NCBI GenBank assembly: GCA_045603485.1
Contig: JAZUMF010000105.1
Coordinates: forward strand, 3,477-67,476
DNA: 64,000 nt
From: RGIG5952 sp045603485
GTDB lineage: Bacteria; Verrucomicrobiota; Kiritimatiellia; RFP12; JAAYLN01
Direction of reading: 5' to 3'
Part shown: positions 8,923-16,621 of the stretch, piece by piece
Numbering within the stretch: the first letter of the stretch is position 1
Layout of the letters: each line of letters opens with the position of its first letter
Notes under the pieces: model-generated
Database searches by the model: none
What the model was told of the DNA's origin: nothing
The model's input: only the letters and a program-made list of their open reading frames with translations
Position numbers and translations under genes: made by a program

Positions 8923-9156
8923 TCAATCCGAAAAGTGAAAACCGTCAAACCCGTTTTTGAACATAGCAATCAAGCTTTTTATGACTGCTAAAAAGAGGTA
9001 GAAGCCGGCGATTGATTCAAATATAAACGGTATCCAAGAAGGTGTTGGGTCATTGAGACAAAACAACGAATAAAGGGCGATCGTGCCACTTATAATCGCA
9101 TACTCCCACGCGCCTTGGCATGTTTTTGGAATAAGTTTGAATCTTCTTTTCTTCAT
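8923..9156 (-). CDS. Small two-helix membrane protein (unrecognised)
   Basis: This 77-residue reading frame has a basic N-terminus (KKRRFK) and two hydrophobic stretches, at about residues 17-33 and 42-65, which suggests a small inner-membrane protein. I recognise no family. No Shine-Dalgarno is visible, but a promoter-like TTGCTT (9186-9191), 17-base spacer and TATTAT (9163-9168) ends six bases before the ATG. That would give a leaderless message, a pattern seen at other genes in this window. It could still be a chance frame. Confidence 0.45.
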   Translation of the reverse strand: MKKRRFKLIPKTCQGAWEYAIISGTIALYSLFCLNDPTPSWIPFIFESIAGFYLFLAVIKSLIAMFKNGFDGFHFSD

Positions 9157-9382
9157 GAAGTAATAATATAAAATTTAAAGAGGAAAAGCAAATGGAATAA
9201 TGGAGAGTGAAGCCATCATCTCGGCAAAAAGTGATTTGCCTTTTCATCGCTTGATAAATCCAACATTCTAGACATCTTATTAACGGAAATTTTTTAGTTC
9301 TACGACACTGAAAACTATTACGCACTTACGGCAATCTATACCGAGCGGTATTTATAATGACCGAATAGATAAATATCGGTAT
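9157..9382. other. Intergenic, no convincing gene
   Basis: This is AT-rich sequence between the small membrane ORF and the first heptamer repeat. Short reading frames exist on both strands, but none has a ribosome binding site, a recognisable motif or plausible composition. Confidence 0.5.
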
Positions 9383-9490
9383 CTTACCTTTTACCTCTTA
9401 CTTCTTACCTTTTACCTTTTACCTTTCTTTAGGTTTTAGGTAATAGGTAATAGGTAATAGGTTCCGACAATTCGCAAGGCGAATTGGCGG
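9383..9490. repeat. Pyrimidine-tract/heptamer/hairpin repeat, copy A
   Basis: The element runs in order: a TTACCTTTTACC-type pyrimidine tract, TTAGGTTTTAGG, several GGTAATA heptamers, then a perfect hairpin (CAATTCGC-AAG-GCGAATTG, 9468-9486), ending in TGGCGG at 9485-9490. Further copies lie at 10237-10324 and 10445-10554. The last about 47 bases match the third copy exactly up to the TGGCGG, which at 10549-10554 is the 3' end of tRNA-Ser. Confidence 0.88.
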
Positions 9491-9847
9491 GACACTATGG
9501 ATACTGCAACACATTTCACTTTTTACCTCAATAGGATAAAATTTATGATAGGCGAACTTGAAATCTGCCATTTTCTACACCCATAGATAACACGGCTTTT
9601 TTATCATCGCGAACATACATGCAGGAAGTATGGATTCGATGCCGGATGATATGCTTTCGGCGTTTCCTGCAAGAATCGCTTTTCTCTGTGCGACCAGGGA
9701 AGAATCAATTCGCCTTATCGGAATACCGCATGCGGTAAACTTATATCCCTTTTGTGAATTTTTCATCAACAACGCCGCAAAATCCAAAAATTCCAATTGC
9801 GTCTATCACGTAACAAAAACGAGTTCGAGACATGAAAACGTGTACGC
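9491..9847. other. Islet interior without a recognisable gene
   Basis: Weak overlapping reading frames exist on both strands (about 9575-9796 minus and 9630-9914 plus), but I recognise nothing in either. Neither has a ribosome binding site and the plus one runs into the four-helix gene. It may be degraded coding DNA. Confidence 0.4.
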
Positions 9848-10198
9848 TTATTTCGGATTCAGCTTTTTGAGCGATGCGACCAGGAGACGAATCAGCTCTT
9901 CGCAGTCGGTGTAGAGGGACTGATACGAATCGCCATCAGGGATGAAACCGGTTTCGTGCAGCAATTCAAGCCAATACAACGTTTCACCGGCTTCTTTGAG
10001 TGCGATGGTCTGTTTGGAAATGAAGTCGTTTCTGGATTGCGCGTACTTGGCTTCCGCCAGATTAGCCCCTATCGACGTGCCGCACCGAAGGATCTGCTTT
10101 GACATCGTCGATTCGCGTTTTCCGCGCAGATATTTATGGAGATTGACGATACGGATGGCAAACGCCTTGGCCTTTGTCAGCATCACCGGGTCGGACAT
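9848..10198 (-). CDS. Four-helix bundle protein (23S rRNA intervening-sequence protein family)
   Basis: This protein of 116 residues from ATG 10198 carries the family pattern: L-TKAKAFAIRIVNLHKYL, LRCGTSIGANLAEAKYAQS, FISKQTIALKEAGETLYWLELL and a final helix with LVASLKKL. Members are encoded in 23S rRNA intervening sequences or as free-standing genes, and the fold is also used by Avd proteins of diversity-generating retroelements. The free-standing role is unknown. I chose the second ATG because AAGGAG ends six bases before it and abuts the first. The gene is flanked on both sides by heptamer/hairpin repeats and its 5' part is duplicated just upstream. Confidence 0.9.
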   Translation of the reverse strand: MSDPVMLTKAKAFAIRIVNLHKYLRGKRESTMSKQILRCGTSIGANLAEAKYAQSRNDFISKQTIALKEAGETLYWLELLHETGFIPDGDSYQSLYTDCEELIRLLVASLKKLNPK

Positions 10199-10236
10199 AC
10201 ACATCTCCTTTCTTAGGAAAACGACAAACTCCGCAC

Positions 10237-10324
10237 TTCTTACCTTTTACCTCTTACTTCTTACCTTTGTTTAGGTTTTAGGTTAGAGGTAATAGGTAAT
10301 AGGTAATAGGTTCCGACAATTCGC
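10237..10324. repeat. Pyrimidine-tract/heptamer repeat, copy B (truncated hairpin)
   Basis: This is the same element as at 9383-9490, but the terminal hairpin is cut after its first arm (AATTCGC). At that point the sequence switches to a second copy of the four-helix gene's 5' region, so the break lies inside the hairpin. Confidence 0.85.
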
Positions 10325-10406
10325 GCTTTCCGCGCAGATATTTATGGAGATTGACGATACGGATGGCAAACGTCTTGGCCTTTGTCAGCATCACCGAGTC
10401 GGACAT
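10278..10406 (-). pseudogene. Truncated duplicate of the four-helix bundle gene 5' end
   Basis: The first 27 codons repeat those of the intact gene with two substitutions (MSDSVMLTKAKTFAIR). The frame then runs into the heptamer repeat and stops, giving a 42-residue hybrid. It arose from a tandem duplication with a period of about 208 bases; 10114-10321 and 10322-10530 are the two units. The breakpoint shares the microhomology GCGAAT with the repeat hairpin. It lacks three of the four helices, so it is not functional as such. Confidence 0.85.
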
Positions 10407-10444
10407 ACACATCTTCTTTCACAAGAAAACGACAAACTCCGCAC

Positions 10445-10554
10445 TTCTTACCTTTTACCTCTTACTTCTTACTTCTTACCTTTGTTTAGGTTTTAGGTTA
10501 GAGGTAATAGGTAATAGGTAATAGGTTCCGACAATTCGCAAGGCGAATTGGCGG
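10445..10554. repeat. Pyrimidine-tract/heptamer/hairpin repeat, copy C abutting tRNA-Ser
   Basis: This is the complete element, ending in the CAATTCGC-AAG-GCGAATTG hairpin and TGGCGG. The final six bases are also the 3' end of the tRNA-Ser gene. The hairpin follows the tRNA on the minus strand without a T-run, so it is a weak terminator at best. Confidence 0.88.
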
Positions 10555-10640
10555 AGGGGGTGGGATTCGAACCCACGATGGCCGTAAGACCATGCCTGAT
10601 TTCGAGTCAGGTACGTTCAACCAGGCTCCGCCACCCCTCC
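10549..10640 (-). tRNA. tRNA-Ser(CGA)
   Basis: This 92-base gene has a genomically encoded CCA (minus strand, ending at 10549). Acceptor GGAGGGG pairs with CCCCTCC. The anticodon arm is CCTGA-CTCGAAA-TCAGG with anticodon CGA, which reads UCG. The long variable arm (TGGTCTTACGGCCA) is typical of serine tRNAs, and the T-arm is GTGGG-TTCGAAT-CCCAC. A promoter lies 34 bases upstream. The 3' end joins a dispersed repeat. Confidence 0.97.
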
Positions 10641-10673
10641 GCGCTAAAAAGGCTCTAAAAAAGAACCTTTATT

Positions 10674-10702
10674 ATGATACTAAAAAGGGTTGTCTTAGTC
10701 AA
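10674..10702 (-). promoter_or_regulatory. Promoter of tRNA-Ser(CGA)
   Basis: On the minus strand, TTGACT (10697-10702) is followed after 17 bases by TATCAT (10674-10679), five of six matches to each consensus. Transcription would start about 25-30 bases before the mature tRNA 5' end. The promoter fits exactly between the end of the EEP gene and the tRNA. Confidence 0.8.
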
Positions 10703-10714
10703 CTTAAAATTCGT

Positions 10715-11560
10715 TTAGATATTTACATCAATCCATACAGGGATGTGGTCAGAGAGGCACATATAGTAATCAGGTGCATAGCGGTCGAAGGTGCGGACTG
10801 CATCTTTGGCTAAGCCTTTGACGAGGATGTGGTCTATTGCGTTGATTGCCGGCTTTGGGGTGTAGGGCTTATAGCCGTCAGGGAAGCAGTAGTGGCAACC
10901 ATGACCTTCATCGCGATGTTCTACAGCAAGGTCGTAGCAATGTTCGAAACCGCAGCTGAATGCCGCTTCTAGGGCCTGTGAGGTGCGGGTGGCGTTTAGG
11001 TCACCCATTAGAATTGCAGGGCAATTGTATTTTGCCTGAAACTTGTCTATCGCATTGATTGCAAGATTGATTTGATAGGCCCTTGCTTCGTCGGAAAAGG
11101 CTTGGTAGGATTTGGATTCGGGATTTGAGACTTTGTACCACAGGTGTGTTGTCGTTAGAATGAATAGCGCGCCTGTCTCTTTGATGCGAAATACTCCCAG
11201 ATTATAGGATTTTGTTTTGCTGTTATTGAAGATGCCTTCGTATTCGGGAATGTTGTCGGGATAAATCAGGAAGGTTGAGTCGACGAGTTCAAAGAGGTCT
11301 GTGCGATAAATTATAGGTGTGTCTCTTCCCCAGAGGAGAGCGTATGGTAAATTATTGTCTGAGAAGAGCTGCATGAGTTTGTCTGCCATGCGTGCAGTTA
11401 CTTCTTGAAGTCCTAAGACATCGGGCTTTGTTTCAAGGTAGTATTTAAGAAAGCCTGGCATTCTTGCCTCTGGCGAGCAATCTTGACCGATTTTTTCCCA
11501 TTCGGGCATATTTCTGTCGCAGGCCCACTGGTTTGTGCTCATTATGCGTAACTTTTTCAT
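10715..11560 (-). CDS. Endonuclease/exonuclease/phosphatase (EEP) family protein
   Basis: This 281-residue protein has the EEP motifs in order: an N-terminal strand ending in N (IMSTNQW), LGLQEV with the metal-binding Glu near residue 54, an H in TTTHLWY, GDLNAT in the middle and the C-terminal SDHIPVW. The family includes Mg-dependent nucleases, sphingomyelinases and phosphatases, so the substrate cannot be told. There is no signal peptide, so it is cytoplasmic. It is the last gene of the unit that begins with the zinc-ribbon/EIIA gene and follows the RNA methyltransferase after 16 bases. AAAT-rich sequence but no strong ribosome site precedes the ATG. Confidence 0.88.
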   Translation of the reverse strand: MKKLRIMSTNQWACDRNMPEWEKIGQDCSPEARMPGFLKYYLETKPDVLGLQEVTARMADKLMQLFSDNNLPYALLWGRDTPIIYRTDLFELVDSTFLIYPDNIPEYEGIFNNSKTKSYNLGVFRIKETGALFILTTTHLWYKVSNPESKSYQAFSDEARAYQINLAINAIDKFQAKYNCPAILMGDLNATRTSQALEAAFSCGFEHCYDLAVEHRDEGHGCHYCFPDGYKPYTPKPAINAIDHILVKGLAKDAVRTFDRYAPDYYMCLSDHIPVWIDVNI

Positions 11561-11576
11561 GGTAATTTCCAGTTTT

Positions 11577-12803
11577 TTATCGGCTTAAATAGATAAGGCT
11601 TTCAAAATGCGCCGTTCTCGGGAACATGTCAAAGACTTTAGCCTTCTTTATCTTGAAGCCTTTTTCCGCAAGAGACGAGAGGTCGCGTGTGAGGGTCGCG
11701 GGATCGCACGAAACATAGATCAGCTTTTGCAGTTGTGAGGAGGCGAGTGCCTGTACCGTTTCAGGCTCCATGCCTTGACGAGGGGGGTCTGCAATGACGA
11801 CGGCGTCATTTAGAGGTATGTCATCGAGACCGTTCTTTGCGAAGCCCGCAACCGTATCGCAGATGAAGGTGACGCCGCTGAGACCAAGGTTTTTTGCATT
11901 TCGCTTTGCCGCGGCTATGGCATTGCGCCCGCTTTCTACGCCAATGATGTTTTTGAAGCCGTCCGCGGCTGCCGCAAGCGCAAAAACGCCTACACCGCAG
12001 TAGAGGTCAAGGAGGGTGTTGCAAGGCGTTTCTGAGACGATTTCCTTTAACCACTGGCGTACTTGCTCGACAAGCGCGTAAGCGACTTGCGGGTTTACCT
12101 GGTAAAAGCCGTCTGTTGGAACCTGGAGGTCGCCGACGGGGGAGTGTTCGGTTAGGCAGCCGATGTCGGACGGCGCTTTGCCTTCCCACGATAAGACGCC
12201 GTCCGCTTCTGTATGTCGAAATGTAATTGATGCTCCATCGGGGAGAGAGTATGCGGCATGCTGTCTCATGCGAGACCAAGCATAGTTGATTGATGGATTT
12301 GCAAGCGGACAGCGTTGTATGTCGACGACGGTCTTGTTGTCTTCACCCAAATAACCGATTTTGCATTGGGCTCCCCTGCGCTGCACATGAAGGACGATTT
12401 TATTGCGGTAGCCAAGTGGAGCGGGTGAAGCGAAGGGGGGGAGAAAGACTTCGGGGGCGGCGAGGTTGCGAAGGAAGTTTTTTAGCTGGCTGTTTTTTAG
12501 GTCAACTTCTGCCTTGTAATCAACATGGTCGTAGACGCAGCCAGGAACAAGGATTCCTTCTTCCGTACGGCAACATGGCTCAATTCGATTGGCTGACGGT
12601 GTGAGAACCTTGATGAGAGTGGCGTTTTGAAAGCGCTTTTTATTTGAGACTATCTTTGCAAGGACTTTTTCGCCCGGGAGTGTGCCGGGAATGAAGGTGA
12701 CGATTCCGTCGTCTTTTGCAATGCCGGCCCCACGATATGCGACATCGACAATCGTGAATTCCTGTATTCTGCCTTGACCTTGCGAAGTATGTTGCGTTTC
12801 CAT
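11577..12803 (-). CDS. 23S rRNA (uracil-5-)-methyltransferase, RumA/RlmD/TrmA family
   Basis: This SAM-dependent enzyme converts a uridine of rRNA or tRNA to 5-methyluridine. The N-terminal TRAM domain (about 10-70, with AYRGAGIAKDDG) is followed by a cysteine-rich stretch (CC near 77, C near 88, RCPL further on) that could hold the iron-sulfur cluster of RumA-type enzymes. Then come the methyltransferase domain with LDLYCGVGVF, DPPRQG, the nucleophile in VSCDPATLTRDL and the C-terminal TAHFESL with the general base Glu. Length 408 is normal. The exact target position cannot be assigned, so I give no symbol. Confidence 0.92.
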   Translation of the reverse strand: METQHTSQGQGRIQEFTIVDVAYRGAGIAKDDGIVTFIPGTLPGEKVLAKIVSNKKRFQNATLIKVLTPSANRIEPCCRTEEGILVPGCVYDHVDYKAEVDLKNSQLKNFLRNLAAPEVFLPPFASPAPLGYRNKIVLHVQRRGAQCKIGYLGEDNKTVVDIQRCPLANPSINYAWSRMRQHAAYSLPDGASITFRHTEADGVLSWEGKAPSDIGCLTEHSPVGDLQVPTDGFYQVNPQVAYALVEQVRQWLKEIVSETPCNTLLDLYCGVGVFALAAAADGFKNIIGVESGRNAIAAAKRNAKNLGLSGVTFICDTVAGFAKNGLDDIPLNDAVVIADPPRQGMEPETVQALASSQLQKLIYVSCDPATLTRDLSSLAEKGFKIKKAKVFDMFPRTAHFESLIYLSR

Positions 12804-12809
12804 TGCGTC

Positions 12810-13658
12810 TTAGATGATTCGAGTGAGCATTTGCTCCGCCAAATCGGAGAGTGCTGCCGTTGCTTGAGAGCCTTTAATGGTCGAAAGCGCCGCGACTGCT
12901 TCTGTTGTGAATTGCTTGGCTTTTTCACGGGCTTCTTCAACTGTCCAAAGGCGGAGGCATGAGGGCTCTTCGTTTTCTTCATCGGCGTCGAGGATGTCGT
13001 CGATTATCTGGAAGGCTACACCTAGCGCTTCGCCATAGTGACCTAAAGCTTCAATCTCATCGTCGGTTCCGCCGCCGGCGATTGCGCCGAGCAGCATTGA
13101 GGCTTTGAAGAGGTCCGCCGTTTTGTGGAGTTGAATATAGCTTAGCCGCTCTGCATCAAGCGGTGTATTGGCTATGTCTTCAACCTGTCCGCCAACTACA
13201 CCTGCCGGGCCTGCCGCCTTAGCCAAAACTCTTACAAGGTTGTTTGTCCGTTCAGGAGAGAGTTTTGTCGGCTGCGATATGACATCAAATGCGTGAGCCT
13301 GTAATGCGTCACCAGCCAGTATCGCTAGCGCTTCACCGTATTTGATATGGACGGTCGGGCTGCCTCTGCGGAGGGCGCTGTCATCCATCGACGGGAGGTC
13401 GTCATGGATGAGGGTGTAGGAGTGCAGATATTCAATCGCCGCCGCAGCTTGGAGCGCCGCTTCGGGATCGCCGTCGTCGCTTGCCGCTGCCTCTGAGGCT
13501 GTCAGCACTAATAACGGGCGTATGCGCTTGCCACCTGTGGATACGGCATAACGCATTGCTTCTGCAAGTGCTTTGGGAACATTTTCGGACGGCAACAACC
13601 GCAAAACGACCTCTTGGGCTCGTTCGCGCTGCAGGCCAAGATAGTCTTTTGTCGCCAT
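12810..13658 (-). CDS. ispA: Polyprenyl (farnesyl/geranylgeranyl) diphosphate synthase
   Basis: This enzyme condenses isopentenyl diphosphate with allylic diphosphates to make C15 or C20 precursors of undecaprenyl phosphate and quinones. The first aspartate-rich motif DDLPSMDD is at about residues 86-93, followed by the RRGSPT arginines; the second motif DDILD lies near 220. Two small residues precede the first motif region (YLHSYTLIHDD), which fits short-chain IspA-type products, but chain length is inferred. I chose ATG 13658 (282 residues), four bases after the EIIA gene; the longer frame adds 27 basic residues antisense-like to that gene. The next gene follows after six bases. Confidence 0.93.
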   Translation of the reverse strand: MATKDYLGLQRERAQEVVLRLLPSENVPKALAEAMRYAVSTGGKRIRPLLVLTASEAAASDDGDPEAALQAAAAIEYLHSYTLIHDDLPSMDDSALRRGSPTVHIKYGEALAILAGDALQAHAFDVISQPTKLSPERTNNLVRVLAKAAGPAGVVGGQVEDIANTPLDAERLSYIQLHKTADLFKASMLLGAIAGGGTDDEIEALGHYGEALGVAFQIIDDILDADEENEEPSCLRLWTVEEAREKAKQFTTEAVAALSTIKGSQATAALSDLAEQMLTRII

Positions 13659-13662
13659 TTTT

Positions 13663-14508
13663 TTACTTGACCGTGTAGCGTGTTGCTTTGCCCAAGGCTT
13701 TCCAGAGAGACTCTTGGTCGGTCGCGGCGATAATCGCATTGCGGTTTTGGACCTTCATGAAGGACTCTGTAAGTCCGGCGATGAGGCGCAGATAAAACGC
13801 GCTTACCGCTGTTGGAATAGTAAAGAAGCAAATGATGTTAGCGGTATGGTCGTTGTCGAACTTGATGCCCTTTTTGCTGGTGCCGAGTGCGAGCGTTAAG
13901 CCGCCGCCTTCAACACCGCGCACATGGGGGAACGCCAAGCCGTTTTCCATACCTGTCGAGAGGATGTTCTCGCGCTCTATGGCTGCAGTGACAAGCTTTG
14001 CCGCATCATCGACGAAGCGTGCGTCCTGCATAATGGTCGCAAGCTCGATAATGGCGTCGTCGCGTTTTGTCGCCTTGAGCTCAGGAATCATAAGGGACTG
14101 GGCGGAGAAGCGGGCAATGCCGATTTTGCGCGGCTCGGAGCGCGTCTGATTTTCACCGACCCACCGTGCAGAGTCGGAGGTTTCATAGAGGATTCGGGCG
14201 CAACTCGGGCAGGTTTGGATCTGATTGGACTGCAGGTCGTGCGCCTGACGGACGGTTTGCACCAAACCGAGTGGAAGGCGCATACCGCAAATTGCACAGG
14301 AGCCGTTGTGCATCGGTGCCATAACGATGTGGTCTTTCTTCAAAAGACGAAGGACGAAATCTTTTGTCGATTGTGGAAGACCTGAAGCTAAATCTTCGAT
14401 ATTTTTACGGAGACGCTCAAGGTGCGAGCCATCGCCTGTCGTTTTGTGTTCGTCAAGAATCAATACCAATTCCTGAAGCTGTAATAGATGATTTACTAAA
14501 CTCTGCAT
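13663..14508 (-). CDS. Zinc-ribbon/coiled-coil domain fused to PTS EIIA (PtsN-type) domain
   Basis: This two-part protein of 281 residues starts with a helical region (1-60) followed by a four-cysteine zinc ribbon (C71-x2-C74 ... C100-x2-C103), like the CT398/DUF164-type proteins of Chlamydiae. From about 135 a fructose/nitrogen-type EIIA domain follows, with the phospho-accepting histidine in GLAFPHVRG (H195). No EIIB, EIIC, HPr or EI genes are nearby, so a regulatory rather than transport role is likely. I chose ATG 14508 because a good promoter covers the region of the longer frame (start 14556). It heads a four-gene unit. Confidence 0.85.
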   Translation of the reverse strand: MQSLVNHLLQLQELVLILDEHKTTGDGSHLERLRKNIEDLASGLPQSTKDFVLRLLKKDHIVMAPMHNGSCAICGMRLPLGLVQTVRQAHDLQSNQIQTCPSCARILYETSDSARWVGENQTRSEPRKIGIARFSAQSLMIPELKATKRDDAIIELATIMQDARFVDDAAKLVTAAIERENILSTGMENGLAFPHVRGVEGGGLTLALGTSKKGIKFDNDHTANIICFFTIPTAVSAFYLRLIAGLTESFMKVQNRNAIIAATDQESLWKALGKATRYTVK

Positions 14509-14518
14509 AGTGCTTAAT

Positions 14519-14547
14519 GTTTTACATTTATTTTGAAATTTTGTCAA
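14519..14547 (-). promoter_or_regulatory. Promoter of the zinc-ribbon/EIIA operon
   Basis: On the minus strand, a perfect TTGACA (14542-14547), a 17-base spacer and TAAAAC (14519-14524) lie so close to the ATG at 14508 that the message would have almost no leader. The promoter overlaps codons of the alternative longer start, which argues against that start. Confidence 0.65.
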
Positions 14548-14573
14548 GATTTTCATTGAAAAAATTATCCCTT

Positions 14574-14602
14574 TTGTCTTTGTCCGTAAAAAATGGTATC
14601 TT
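14574..14602 (+). promoter_or_regulatory. Putative promoter of the hydrolase/amidotransferase unit
   Basis: TTGTCT (14574-14579), 17 bases, TATCTT (14597-14602). The match is moderate (four of six for each box). It lies about 38 bases before the ATG at 14640 and is divergent from the EIIA promoter. Confidence 0.45.
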
Positions 14603-14639
14603 TATAGAAAGTTTCGTTTATGATTGAAGGATTTGAAAG

Positions 14640-16586
14640 ATGAAGAACTGGTATACAGCAAAAGCTTCTCATGGCACCATTGTCAACGATGATGTCATTC
14701 GCCGTACTCGCGCTATTTGTGCAGACCGGCAAAAACGCCTTAGCACGATTAAGACGCGCGAGGATGCGGAGGCTTATATCAATGAAGTACGGGCAAAAAT
14801 CAGAAAGGCATTTCCACTTCCGGCCGAAAAGACGCCTCTTAACCCTCAAATTACCAGAACGACTGACATGGGGGATTACACTATTGACTGTGTGATTTTT
14901 GAAAGTCGCCCGAGATTCCCAGTTTCGGCTGCATTGTATACACCCAAAATGCCGGGGCCTCATCCCGCAATTTTGTTTTTAATAGGTCACTCGCAAACAG
15001 GTAAGGCTGCCGACCAATATCAGCTTTCATGCCGCATGTATGCACAGATGGGATATACCGTTCTTGCCGTCGACCCAATCGCACAAGGAGAGCGTTATCA
15101 GTTTATCGGTGTGCCAGGAGCCGAATCTCTTTCTGGTGCCTGCTGTTCAGAGCACAATACCCTAGGGAAGCAGCTATTGCTTTGTGGCGATTTTTTTGGC
15201 GCCTGGCGTTCATGGGATGCAATTCGCGGTGTTGATTTCTTGTTAAGCCGTCCTGATGTAGATGCAAGCCGTATTGCCGTGACAGGTACATCTGGCGGTG
15301 GTACTATGACTACATTCGCATTTACCCTTGACGAGCGTTTGGCCATCGCCGCTCCAAGCTCTTATATCACGACTTGGCAGCGCAATATCGAAAATGAGCT
15401 TCCAGTCGATTCTGAACAGGCCATTCCACGCCTCTTGGGGCAGGGGCTTGAGATGACCGATTTGCTTATTGCAGCGGCTCCCCGTCCCGTGAGAATTATG
15501 GCTCAAATAAACGACTTCTTTGACGCGCGAGGCTCTGAAACCGCCTACAATGAGGTTAAGCGCATTTATGAGCTCTTGGGCGCAGGAGATGATGTAAGCT
15601 TGATTGTCGGCCCAGATCTCCACGGATATACCCATGCTCACCGCATGGCGGCATCGGAGTTTTTCAACTCACAATTCGGAGTCAATGCAACCCCCGTTGA
15701 GCCTACCGATAAACTTGGCGATGAATTACGCTGTACTGAAACAGGGCAGCTTTCTGACAATCCGAAGTGGCGTCTGGTCCATGACTTTATTGTCGATGAA
15801 GCTGAAAGGCTTCGCAAGTCCCGTCGCGAGCTTTCGCTTGAAGAGCTGCGCTCATATTTTGCAAATGCCCTTGGGCTTCCTGCTGTTGATTCGGTTGCCA
15901 TACCGCCTTACCGGATGCTTCGCCCAATGGATGCTCCCAACTATAAGGTCGGACGCTTCCGTTTGGAAAAGGATGACGGCGTTGATGTTATCTTGCGCTT
16001 AGTAGCCGATGATTATATGCTGCATATCCCAATGTGTGAAAAGGCGCGCCTTTTAATTCCCCACATGGATTCGTTGCTTGAACATGAGGATATGCCGATA
16101 GGGGAAGGCCTTGATGTACTTTTGGATATCAGAGGCATTGGCGAACTTGAACCGTCTTCTGGTCCGCAAGTCGGGCGCGATTTCTTCCATCCATATCAGT
16201 ATGATTATTATTATGATTCGGTTTACCGCATGCTCGGAGAGTCATACCTTGGAGGACGCGTCCGTGATATTTTCTCTGCCGTAGCTCTCTTGCGCAGCAA
16301 GGGCTGCAAGGATTTGACGCTTCGCGGTCATGGACAAGGGGCAATTCCAACGGCGATTGCGGCTCTCTTCTTGGATTGCAAGGTTGAGCTTGCGGCGGCG
16401 CCGGTCTCGTGGGAAAATATGGCATTGTCGCGTGCCAATGTATGGCCTCAGGCGGTTTTGATTGAGAATGTTCTTGCAACAACGGATTTGCCTGATTTAT
16501 ACAAAGCTTTAGGCGACCGCCTCACGATTTTATCAAATTGGGATATGGTAAAGCCCGTTTTTGAAGAGGGCGTTGATGACCGATAG
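14640..16586 (+). CDS. Alpha/beta hydrolase (acetyl xylan esterase-like) with a second, degenerate hydrolase domain
   Basis: This 648-residue protein has no signal peptide, so it is cytoplasmic. The first domain (about 85-370) is an alpha/beta hydrolase: oxyanion region FLIGHSQ, nucleophile elbow GTSGGG with Ser218, and a candidate catalytic His in GPDLHGYTH. Such proteins belong to the acetyl xylan esterase/dienelactone hydrolase group and deacylate sugars or small esters. The second half (about 430-640) repeats the fold, but its elbow reads GHGQG with no serine, so it is probably non-catalytic. GAAGGA precedes the ATG. It is followed 35 bases later by the amidotransferase, in the same unit. 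Confidence 0.85.
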   Translation: MKNWYTAKASHGTIVNDDVIRRTRAICADRQKRLSTIKTREDAEAYINEVRAKIRKAFPLPAEKTPLNPQITRTTDMGDYTIDCVIFESRPRFPVSAALYTPKMPGPHPAILFLIGHSQTGKAADQYQLSCRMYAQMGYTVLAVDPIAQGERYQFIGVPGAESLSGACCSEHNTLGKQLLLCGDFFGAWRSWDAIRGVDFLLSRPDVDASRIAVTGTSGGGTMTTFAFTLDERLAIAAPSSYITTWQRNIENELPVDSEQAIPRLLGQGLEMTDLLIAAAPRPVRIMAQINDFFDARGSETAYNEVKRIYELLGAGDDVSLIVGPDLHGYTHAHRMAASEFFNSQFGVNATPVEPTDKLGDELRCTETGQLSDNPKWRLVHDFIVDEAERLRKSRRELSLEELRSYFANALGLPAVDSVAIPPYRMLRPMDAPNYKVGRFRLEKDDGVDVILRLVADDYMLHIPMCEKARLLIPHMDSLLEHEDMPIGEGLDVLLDIRGIGELEPSSGPQVGRDFFHPYQYDYYYDSVYRMLGESYLGGRVRDIFSAVALLRSKGCKDLTLRGHGQGAIPTAIAALFLDCKVELAAAPVSWENMALSRANVWPQAVLIENVLATTDLPDLYKALGDRLTILSNWDMVKPVFEEGVDDR

Positions 16587-16621
16587 ACTTTCTTTTGCCT
16601 TATAAGATTGGGAATTGTTTT

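Noticed and set aside
9050..9325. A 91-residue minus-strand frame overlapping the small membrane ORF
   Set aside because: It has a cysteine- and basic-rich random composition, no ribosome site, and lies mostly in AT-rich intergenic DNA.
9575..9796. A 73-residue minus-strand frame inside the islet
   Set aside because: It has no ribosome site, no recognisable motif and overlaps an equally weak plus-strand frame, so it cannot be separated from chance.
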